From Bacteroidota bacterium (GTDB lineage Bacteria > Bacteroidota > Bacteroidia > Bacteroidales > VadinHA17): a stretch of 20,669 nucleotides of DNA. Every line of letters starts with the position of its first letter. Positions within the stretch are counted from its first letter, which is position 1. The stretch is taken from positions 1 through 20,669 of the forward strand of contig JAEYZD010000185.1 of NCBI GenBank assembly GCA_023430725.1, given 5' to 3'. Below, one piece after another: positions 8,826 to 14,892 of this stretch. The translations under genes and the position numbers were made by a program. The notes under the pieces are model-generated. The model searched no databases, was not told where the DNA came from, and worked only from the letters and a program-made list of their open reading frames with translations.

Positions 8826-11642
8826 ATGTCAGAAATTCCAGTTGGGGGAACCCTCAGGCTGCTGATTCAGTTCATTTGTTTAATCTTGCTTTCACCGACG
8901 ACCGGAGCACAGACCGGAAAGGGGAGGAATGAGATCAATCGGTTCATCCCCGGTGCAATCCCCGTAAAAAGTCAGAACTGGGAAGTAAGCCGTGATCCGG
9001 TAAGCGGATATGTCTATTTTGCCAACTCTGCAGGTCTGATTGAATACAATGGCATTACGGCGAGGAGTTATCCTGTACCGTACCGGCAGGGTGCCAGATC
9101 AGTATACGTCAACGGTGACGGGCTGATCTTCACAGGCTCATTTGAGGATTTTGGTTTCTGGAGAAAGGACCGCTCGGGAATCCTCTCCTATACTTCCCTG
9201 GCCTCCGCGGCAGGTGTCGTCCAGAATGACGAGATATGGAATATCTGCGAAATAAACCATATGATATATTTCCAGTCGTTTACCTCTGTCTATGTCTATG
9301 ATTACAGCGGAGTGCGGAGGATTGCGGCTCCCTCGTCGCTCCTGTTCTTCTTCAGGGTGGGAGACCGGTTTATCGCGCAGGCAATAGATGAGGGACTCTA
9401 CTGGTTCGACAGGGAGGGATTCAGCTTTATTCCCGGAAGTGAGATTTTTGCAGCGCACAAGATTCACGCCCTGATTGATTTCGGGCAGAGAGAGAGGTGG
9501 ATCTGCACTGCCAATGACGGGATTTTTCTCTTCGACGGAACTAAGTTCACTCCGACGGAGAATGAGGTTTCCGCCTACCTGAAGGAGGCCACCTGCAATG
9601 CCGGTCTGGCGGTAAGCGACTCGCTTCTTGTCTTCGGGACCATTCTCAGGGGTCTGGTACTATGTGACCGCAACGGTGGTATACTTGAAAAATATGATTA
9701 CTCCAACGGGCTTAGCAACAATACGGTACTGTCGCTTTACCTTGATGCGGAGAAAGGGCTGTGGGCAGGTCTGGATGACGGTGCCAACTATCTGGAGACA
9801 TCTTCTCCCGTGGCGTTTTACGAGAACTCCAGCGGTGACCTGGGAACAATCTATACAGTTATCCGTGACCGTGATTATCTCTTCCTTGGGACAAATCACG
9901 GGCTTTTTGCAACGGATATTGAAAACGGAGAGGGGTCATACCGTTTCACAGATCTGCGGATCATACCGGGTACACAGGGTCAGGTCTGGAAGCTGTCACA
10001 GTATGACGGCCAGATACTGTGCGGTCATAATGACGGAACTTTCCTTATTGACGGACTTAAAGCAGTCAGGATTTCGGATGTCACAGGAGGCTGGTCTGTA
10101 AGACCGTTCGGCAACTATCTGATTCAGGGGACCTATACGGGTATCGTTTCTTTCCGGAAGGATATTGCCGGGAATTGGTCGCTCAGTTCAAGGATTGATG
10201 GTTATGCCGAACCAACAAGGTTCGTGGAGATTGATTACCTTGGATATGTATGGGCGCTTCATCCGCAGAAAGGGGTTTACAGGCTGGAACTGAATGAGGA
10301 GGCTGATTCGGTCACCAGTTCACTATATTTCAGTCAGGCCGGTGACAGTGCCAGGATACTCTCCATGGCTGTGATTAATAACCAGATGGTTTTCATTGCT
10401 TCTGACCATATCTACGGCTTTAACTATGAGACGCGGAACTTTTTCCCGGTGACGTCTCTTGAGCCCGGACTGGGTGAGTTTGTCGGTGCAACACAGATAA
10501 TCCCCTACCAGAAGAACAGTTACTGGTTTGTGCTTGACAACAGGATAGCGCTCTTCAGCATCACGCGTGACCTGCAGGCAGAGAAGACCCTGGAGTTTGT
10601 GCATGAGTATGCAGACCTGCCCTGGAGAGAACAACAGGTAATGTCTCTCGATTCAGGCATGCTGCTCATACCGACTCGTCAGGCATTCAGCATATATGAT
10701 CTCGGAAGGTTAGAAGGCATATCCAGGTCTTCCGCACTGGCTGTCAGCCGGCTGGTATTCAGCGGAGGGAACAGCAGTACTACGCTTTTCCCCGGATCCG
10801 GCGATGAAAAGCCGGTGGCAAGCAGTGAGAACAATCTCACTGTCTTCATAGCAAATCCCTCCGGCTTTGACCGCGAAGTGCGGGAGTATCTTTACAGGAT
10901 CACAGAGATGGGGGATGAGTGGTACCGCACCGCGGCCGACAACTTCTCACTCTTAAACCTCAGGCACGGGGAGTATCATCTTCAGGTAAGGGAGGCAGCA
11001 GGAAGCGGCATTGCCCAAACCCGGTTCACAATCAGGAGGCCATTTGTCCTCAGCGGCGGGGCACTGGTGCTCTATCTGCTTGCCCTGGCAGCGATAGCCG
11101 CCGCAGCGATAGTGTTTTTCCGTTCAAAACTTGAAAGTCACCGAAGGATAATTGAATACGAGGTGGGCAAGAACAGGCTGGAAAGCGAGCTCGACTACAA
11201 GAGTTATGAATTGATGCTTACAATGCGGTATCTGATCCGGAAAACTGACACCCTGAGGGAACTGCGTGACAAGCTGGAGGCGGCGAAGGAGAGTCCCGCT
11301 AAGATGCCCTCCCGATTTATAAGGGATATGGAGCAGATTATTGACCATGGTCTGGACACCCAGACGGAGGAGTGGCAGAAGGTGATGAAGAATCTCAAGA
11401 TGTCGCAGGAAGGATTCTTCAGCAAGCTGAAGAAGAGGTTTCCGACACTGACGCCGAATGACCTGAGACTCTGTTCATATCTCCGGATGAACTTCACCAC
11501 CAAGGAGATTGCCAATCTTTCCAACATTTCCACCAGGGCGGTGGAGATAGCAAGATACAGGCTCAGGAGCAAGCTCGGCCTCAGTCACGATGTCAACCTG
11601 ACTGAGTTTCTGATCCGTGAGGCGGAGGACAATGAACCCTGA
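8826..11642 (+). CDS. Trans-membrane one-component regulator: periplasmic propeller, triple-Tyr domain, TM helix, LuxR-type HTH
   Basis: The 938-residue protein begins with a signal-like hydrophobic segment (about 10-29, ending TTGAQ). A long periplasmic region follows, with repeated propeller-type strands (for example GLWAGLDDGANYL, YLFLGTNHGLFATD). A triple-Tyr (Y_Y_Y) beta-sandwich lies near 668-735 (EYLYRITEMGDEWY). One membrane helix spans about 740-765, then a cytoplasmic helical linker, and a LuxR-type HTH at about 873-920 (TTKEIANLSNISTRAVEIAR). No kinase or receiver domain is visible, so a periplasmic signal would have to reach the DNA-binding domain directly, as proposed for SusR-like regulators. 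It is placed directly after the GH94 gene on the same strand and probably controls the sugar cluster. The ligand is unknown and is inferred to be an oligosaccharide. Confidence 0.85.
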   Translation: MSEIPVGGTLRLLIQFICLILLSPTTGAQTGKGRNEINRFIPGAIPVKSQNWEVSRDPVSGYVYFANSAGLIEYNGITARSYPVPYRQGARSVYVNGDGLIFTGSFEDFGFWRKDRSGILSYTSLASAAGVVQNDEIWNICEINHMIYFQSFTSVYVYDYSGVRRIAAPSSLLFFFRVGDRFIAQAIDEGLYWFDREGFSFIPGSEIFAAHKIHALIDFGQRERWICTANDGIFLFDGTKFTPTENEVSAYLKEATCNAGLAVSDSLLVFGTILRGLVLCDRNGGILEKYDYSNGLSNNTVLSLYLDAEKGLWAGLDDGANYLETSSPVAFYENSSGDLGTIYTVIRDRDYLFLGTNHGLFATDIENGEGSYRFTDLRIIPGTQGQVWKLSQYDGQILCGHNDGTFLIDGLKAVRISDVTGGWSVRPFGNYLIQGTYTGIVSFRKDIAGNWSLSSRIDGYAEPTRFVEIDYLGYVWALHPQKGVYRLELNEEADSVTSSLYFSQAGDSARILSMAVINNQMVFIASDHIYGFNYETRNFFPVTSLEPGLGEFVGATQIIPYQKNSYWFVLDNRIALFSITRDLQAEKTLEFVHEYADLPWREQQVMSLDSGMLLIPTRQAFSIYDLGRLEGISRSSALAVSRLVFSGGNSSTTLFPGSGDEKPVASSENNLTVFIANPSGFDREVREYLYRITEMGDEWYRTAADNFSLLNLRHGEYHLQVREAAGSGIAQTRFTIRRPFVLSGGALVLYLLALAAIAAAAIVFFRSKLESHRRIIEYEVGKNRLESELDYKSYELMLTMRYLIRKTDTLRELRDKLEAAKESPAKMPSRFIRDMEQIIDHGLDTQTEEWQKVMKNLKMSQEGFFSKLKKRFPTLTPNDLRLCSYLRMNFTTKEIANLSNISTRAVEIARYRLRSKLGLSHDVNLTEFLIREAEDNEP

Positions 11643-11692
11643 TCATCTTACCGAGATTCTGATCGGCGAGGCGGAGGACAATGAATCCTGAT
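11604..11692 (+). repeat. Diverged tandem copy of the regulator's 3' end, partly downstream of its stop codon
   Basis: Bases 11604-11643, the last codons and stop of the regulator, recur at 11653-11692 with 36 of 40 identical positions. The second copy, read in its own frame from 11641, would encode DHLTEILIGEAEDNES and a stop, against NLTEFLIREAEDNEP and a stop in the real gene. The offset is 49 bp, so the copy is out of frame with the gene and untranslated. Several differences are synonymous or conservative (CTG/CTT, ACT/ACC). This suggests the remnant of a paralogous gene tail rather than a recent slip. Confidence 0.7.
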
Positions 11693-11715
11693 TGCAAAGA
11701 AAGGATCCGCTGCGG

Positions 11716-12390
11716 TTACTGCCGGGTTTCTTCCAGGATGAATCCCAGTCCCCTGAGTGTGCGGAGGCTGATGCCACGGTCAGGGGAGAGGTATTTACGC
11801 AGGCGGCTTATGAAAACATCCATGCTCCGGCCGAGAAAATAATCGTCTTCACCCCAGATCTCGGTAAGTATCTGTTCGCGTGTCAGCGCCTTGTTTCTGT
11901 TCATCATCAGGTGCCTGAGCAGTTGCGCCTCGCGTAGGGTGAGCTTTTCCTTTCCTGAAGGGGTTATGAGCTCCAGGGCATTGTATTTCAGGGTAGTGTT
12001 GGAGATGTGATATTCATCCTGCACAACGGTGTATATCCTGCGAAGGATGTTGTTTATCCGCAGCAGCAGCATCTCAGGGTCAAATGGCTTTGTGATGTAG
12101 TCGTCTGCCCCGAGTTTGAGTCCTTTTATCATATCCTCCCTGAGGCTCTTTGCAGTCAGGAAGATGAAGGGGATACCGGGCTCTTCGGCACGCAGTTTCC
12201 CGGCAAGGGTGAAGCCATCCATCTCCGGCATCATAATATCGAGCACGCAGATATCAGGCCGGGAATCATGAAATCTTTCCCATGCTTCGCGGCCGTTTCT
12301 TGCCAGCATAACCTCGAAGCCGCTCATGGAGAGGTACTGTGACAGTATGTTTCCGAAATCGGTATCGTCTTCGGCAAGCAGGAGTTTCAT
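11716..12390 (-). CDS. OmpR-family response regulator
   Basis: The 224-residue protein has a receiver domain (1-115) and a winged-helix DNA-binding domain (about 125-222). In the receiver, the acidic pocket is E7-D8-D9, the phospho-acceptor is D51 (VLDIMMPEMDG), the switch residue is T79 and the conserved Lys is K101 (ITKPFDPE). The effector domain shows LTLREAQLLRHLM and SMDVFISRLRKYL, typical of Bacteroidota OmpR/PhoB-type regulators such as RprY. Its start overlaps the last 4 bp of the upstream kinase gene, so the pair is translationally coupled. The neighbouring divergent intergenic region contains heptamers in the layout this family binds. This is probably its own target site, which would imply autoregulation. 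It converges with the sugar-cluster regulator gene. Confidence 0.93.
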   Translation of the reverse strand: MKLLLAEDDTDFGNILSQYLSMSGFEVMLARNGREAWERFHDSRPDICVLDIMMPEMDGFTLAGKLRAEEPGIPFIFLTAKSLREDMIKGLKLGADDYITKPFDPEMLLLRINNILRRIYTVVQDEYHISNTTLKYNALELITPSGKEKLTLREAQLLRHLMMNRNKALTREQILTEIWGEDDYFLGRSMDVFISRLRKYLSPDRGISLRTLRGLGFILEETRQ

Positions 12391-13748
12391 ATCGTATTCT
12401 GGATTGGTATCTTGATCTTGAATGTTGTTCCGCGGCCGGGCTTGCTGTTGACCGACACATCGCCCCCGTGGGCAATGGCAATTCGTTTTACGTAATAAAG
12501 CCCCAGCCCCAGTCCCTTTGTCTTGTGGATGTTACCGTGGGGTACTCGGTAGAATTTCTCGAAGATGTGGCCCTGGTGCTCTCCGGGAATGCCCACGCCG
12601 TTATCCGCGACGGTGATCTCCAGATCACTTCCGGAAGCAGTAGCAGAAACCATAATCTGAGGTTGGGTTTCGCAGTATTTGACCCCGTTTGCAAGCAGGT
12701 TGCTTATCATCGTGGTGAAGTAGACTATGTCAACGGATGCCTGTCTGCCACCGGTGTTGTAATCCTCCCCGATGACGGCACACCCGTCGCACGAAGTGAG
12801 GAATGATGAGACCACCTGGTGCATCAGCTCATCAATCACAACCTTCTGCCTGTCAAGCTCAAATTCGCGCCGCTCCAGGAAACTAACCTCGAGAATCGTA
12901 TTTATCAGCTGATTGAGATGAATGCTCTGTTTGCCAATCAGATGAGCGGTTTCAAGCACCTTCTCCCTGTCTGCCAGAATCTGTTCCTTTTCAAGGGCTC
13001 GCCCGGCTACGGTGATTGTCGACAACGGAGTCTTGAGCTCATGAGTCATATTGTTTATGAAATCGCTCTTCAGCTCCGAAAGACGTCTCTCTTCCATTAG
13101 ATTGCGCCAGGTAAGCCCGAAAGCCAGGAAAACCACGAGGGCGCTGCCGATGATCAGGATGAACGAGAGGAGTGCCTCCTTCATTACAAGCTCACGGCGG
13201 TGTGTGAGATCGATCAGGTAATGAAACTCGATTATGAAGTTGTTATGCTCCTCCCTGAATGTATTTATAACAATCAGGTCTTTTGGAGGTTTGGAATAGA
13301 CAGTGTCTTCCAGGACCCAGTTCCCGCCGGGGGTAAGCAGTTCTAGCCTCGATATGGCGAAAATGCTTTTTATATCATTGTCATAGCCCGCATTCTCAAT
13401 ATATGATTTGAGGAACGAGGTGAGCATCTCGTTTTCCTTCAGTACGGAGTAGGTCTCCATCAGTGCAAGCCTGCCAAGCGATGAGCTGTCATTTTTGCTG
13501 CTGAGCTTGCCCAGTTCATCCGAGATGAGGTACTCGGCGAACTTGTCTGTCACGTCCATAGCCTGTTCGAACCCGTTGCTCTTTTTCTTGGAGACAAGCA
13601 GGGACAGACCGTCGCGCGCAAGGCTTCTGTACCTCATTGTAAGTATCTCTTCCTTCTGCTGCCAGGTATTCCGTATCAGGTAGAACTGCACGGCAATAAA
13701 GAGGAGCATTGCTGCAAGGGATAATGCAAGAAGGAGTTTACGCTTCAT
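12387..13748 (-). CDS. Two-component sensor histidine kinase (RprX-like architecture)
   Basis: The 453-residue inner-membrane kinase has TM1 at about 5-24, a periplasmic sensor region of about 165 residues with no recognised fold, TM2 at about 193-214, a HisKA domain and a HATPase_c domain. The phospho-acceptor is H236 in NNMTHELKTP. The ATP-binding boxes are present: N box N350/N354 (NLLANGVKY), G1 DNGVGIP (382-388), F box EKFYR (397-401) and G2 GLGLGL (412-417). The kinase should phosphorylate D51 of the co-encoded response regulator. The ATG at 13748 follows a perfect -7 element on the same strand at 13772-13765. The signal is unknown; the divergent secreted coiled-coil protein points to a cell-envelope cue, but this is only inference. 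Confidence 0.93.
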   Translation of the reverse strand: MKRKLLLALSLAAMLLFIAVQFYLIRNTWQQKEEILTMRYRSLARDGLSLLVSKKKSNGFEQAMDVTDKFAEYLISDELGKLSSKNDSSSLGRLALMETYSVLKENEMLTSFLKSYIENAGYDNDIKSIFAISRLELLTPGGNWVLEDTVYSKPPKDLIVINTFREEHNNFIIEFHYLIDLTHRRELVMKEALLSFILIIGSALVVFLAFGLTWRNLMEERRLSELKSDFINNMTHELKTPLSTITVAGRALEKEQILADREKVLETAHLIGKQSIHLNQLINTILEVSFLERREFELDRQKVVIDELMHQVVSSFLTSCDGCAVIGEDYNTGGRQASVDIVYFTTMISNLLANGVKYCETQPQIMVSATASGSDLEITVADNGVGIPGEHQGHIFEKFYRVPHGNIHKTKGLGLGLYYVKRIAIAHGGDVSVNSKPGRGTTFKIKIPIQNTI

Positions 13749-13764
13749 TCTGCTGACTTTTGCT

Positions 13765-13772
13765 CAAAATTA
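13765..13772 (-). promoter_or_regulatory. Candidate -7 element of the kinase/response-regulator operon
   Basis: On the - strand this reads TAATTTTG, a perfect match to TAnnTTTG, giving a start of transcription around 13761, 13 nt before the kinase ATG. No TTTG is found 19-21 bp upstream. The heptamer array at 13800-13828 lies about 28 bp upstream of the element instead, as expected for an activator-dependent promoter. Confidence 0.45.
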
Positions 13773-13799
13773 ATCAATGAGTTCCTATCCCGGACAGGA

Positions 13800-13828
13800 T
13801 TAACCTTACATTAACCTCCCGTTAACCT
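13800..13828 (+). promoter_or_regulatory. Three TTAACCT heptamers at 11-bp period: predicted OmpR-family binding site
   Basis: TTAACCT occurs perfectly at 13800-13806, 13811-13817 and 13822-13828, separated by 4-bp spacers of unrelated sequence (TACA, CCCG). Direct 7-bp half-sites with 4-bp spacers (one per DNA helix turn) are the hallmark of PhoB/OmpR-type regulator sites. The array lies between the divergent kinase and coiled-coil genes, just upstream of candidate -7 elements on both sides, so it could serve both promoters. The likely ligand is the response regulator encoded at 11716-12390. Confidence 0.6.
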
Positions 13829-13856
13829 TGGGCTGTGTGAGACGGATGTAATTTTA
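13827..13856 (+). promoter_or_regulatory. Candidate promoter of the secreted coiled-coil gene
   Basis: TAATTTTA at 13849-13856 differs only in the last base from TAnnTTTG. CTTG at 13827-13830, 18 bp upstream, is a degenerate -33 element overlapping the last heptamer of the predicted regulator site. The transcription start would be near 13861, about 23 nt before the ATG at 13884. The overlap fits an activator that replaces -33 contacts. Confidence 0.4.
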
Positions 13857-13883
13857 CACTGTCAAACATTTTAAAAGGGCACC

Positions 13884-14645
13884 ATGAAAAGAAAAGTACA
13901 GTTTATTACAGTTGCCGTTCTCGCTCTGATGATTTCATCTGCCGGCGCATATGCGCAGGAAGGAAAGCAGAAGAGTGCTGACGACAAGCAGAAGCAGGCC
14001 GAGGCACAGAAACAGACCGAGGCACAGAAGCAGGCCGAGATTCAGAAGCAACAGCAGGCTCTGAACGAGGAGATGAAGCAGAAGCAGGCCGAGATTGAGG
14101 CCAAAAGAAAAGAGATCCAGGAGAAGGTAGCCGAGATCGATGCACTGAAGGACCTGAAACATGATGAGATGGTCTGGATTTATCAGGGGGACCAGGAGAA
14201 GAAAGTCCGCGAACTGTACGGGAACCGCCCCGTAGTAGTCATGCCGGATATTCCTGAAATTCCGGACATTGACATGAGGTCATTTGACAACTTCTATTTT
14301 TACAATGGGCGCAGTCATGTAAGCAAGCCCGGCTCATCATGGAACTATTCCCGCCAGGTGATGGAAGCATCATTTACAAATGAGTTTACGATGAGCGGCG
14401 GAGACGAGAAGAATGTCAATCTGTCTGTGTCAGGTGACTGTGCCGAGGGGTCAATCACTGTGGCAATCATTATGCCTGACGGCAAGCAGCTCTCGGAGGT
14501 TATTATTGATGAGAACGGCAGTCTTAACTGGAGGAAGAACTTCGAGGCGGGCGAGAATAACGGCTGGAAGAACGGCAAATGGACTTTCAGGATTAAGGCG
14601 AAGAATGCAACGGGGAACCTGCGTATTTCAATGAACTCTGATTAA
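13884..14645 (+). CDS. Secreted protein with Gln/Lys/Glu-rich coiled coil and C-terminal beta-sandwich-like domain
   Basis: I do not recognise a named family. The 253-residue product starts with a clear signal peptide (MKRK, hydrophobic 5-21, cleavage probably after AYA at residue 24). Residues about 28-105 are a highly charged helix rich in Lys, Gln, Glu and Ala with a hexapeptide repeat, predicted to form a coiled coil. A middle region follows containing PDIPEIPDIDMRSF. The last 100 residues look like an all-beta domain, vaguely like the P-domain of proprotein convertases. There is no lipobox, so it is probably periplasmic or exported further. It diverges from the two-component system across a region with predicted response-regulator sites, so it is a good candidate target gene. 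A terminator follows at 14726-14766, so it is probably transcribed alone. Confidence 0.75.
   Translation: MKRKVQFITVAVLALMISSAGAYAQEGKQKSADDKQKQAEAQKQTEAQKQAEIQKQQQALNEEMKQKQAEIEAKRKEIQEKVAEIDALKDLKHDEMVWIYQGDQEKKVRELYGNRPVVVMPDIPEIPDIDMRSFDNFYFYNGRSHVSKPGSSWNYSRQVMEASFTNEFTMSGGDEKNVNLSVSGDCAEGSITVAIIMPDGKQLSEVIIDENGSLNWRKNFEAGENNGWKNGKWTFRIKAKNATGNLRISMNSD
13992..14045 (+). repeat. Three tandem 18-bp units coding the KQ(A/T)E(A/I)Q hexapeptide
   Basis: Units begin at 13992, 14010 and 14028 and encode KQAEAQ, KQTEAQ and KQAEIQ, followed by the decayed KQQQAL. They extend the coiled coil of the secreted protein. The near identity of the DNA suggests recent slippage expansion. Confidence 0.75.
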
Positions 14646-14686
14646 TATTTGGTTTTCTGGTTTTTTTAGTTGGTTCTGGCAAAGGA

Positions 14687-14716
14687 TCCGGAAAAGTTCT
14701 GCACTGCTTTTCCGGA
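14687..14716 (+). other. Hairpin without T-tract, upstream of the terminator
   Basis: TCCGGAAAAG (14687-14696) and CTTTTCCGGA (14707-14716) form a perfect 10-bp stem with a 10-base loop. Two further GC pairs follow if A14686 is bulged. No T-run follows, so it is not an intrinsic terminator by itself. It may protect the 3' end of the transcript or be a decayed terminator. Confidence 0.55.
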
Positions 14717-14725
14717 CCAAAACTT

Positions 14726-14766
14726 GAGGCTGCCTCACCGTAAAAAGGGGCAGCCTCTCTGTTTTT
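14726..14766 (+). terminator. Rho-independent terminator after the secreted coiled-coil gene
   Basis: GAGGCTGCC (14726-14734) pairs perfectly with GGCAGCCTC (14749-14757) across a 14-base loop and is followed by TCTGTTTTT (14758-14766). It lies 81 bp after the stop codon and separates the gene from the zinc operon. Confidence 0.85.
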
Positions 14767-14826
14767 ACAAATGACCTTTCTATTGAGTAAGCTGAGGCAT
14801 GTCCCTGAACCGTCTCATCATCCATT

Positions 14827-14841
14827 TTCACCCCTGGTGAA
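14827..14841. promoter_or_regulatory. 6-3-6 dyad abutting the znuA promoter: candidate metalloregulator operator
   Basis: TTCACC and GGTGAA form a perfect palindrome with a 3-bp centre (CCT), ending one base before the TTTG -33 element of the znuA promoter. Its position suits an operator for a repressor such as Zur or another metal sensor. The sequence is not one of the Zur boxes I know from other phyla, so the identity of the binder is open. Confidence 0.4.
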
Positions 14842-14872
14842 TTTGCGGCATGGCGCCGGAATATTAATTTTG
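14842..14872 (+). promoter_or_regulatory. Consensus Bacteroidota promoter of the zinc-uptake operon
   Basis: TTTG at 14842-14845, a 19-bp spacer and TAATTTTG at 14865-14872 match the TTTG / TAnnTTTG consensus at every fixed position. Transcription should start near 14879, about 14 nt before the znuA ATG at 14893. It is the best promoter match in the window. Confidence 0.7.
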
Positions 14873-14892
14873 CAGGACTAAACTGATCGTCT

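Noticed and set aside
12007..12806. + strand open frames opposite the response regulator and kinase genes
   Set aside because: They lack any family features and lie entirely antisense to well-conserved two-component genes.
14687..14716. Intrinsic terminator
   Set aside because: The stem is strong but no T-run follows; the next hairpin at 14726-14757 has one.
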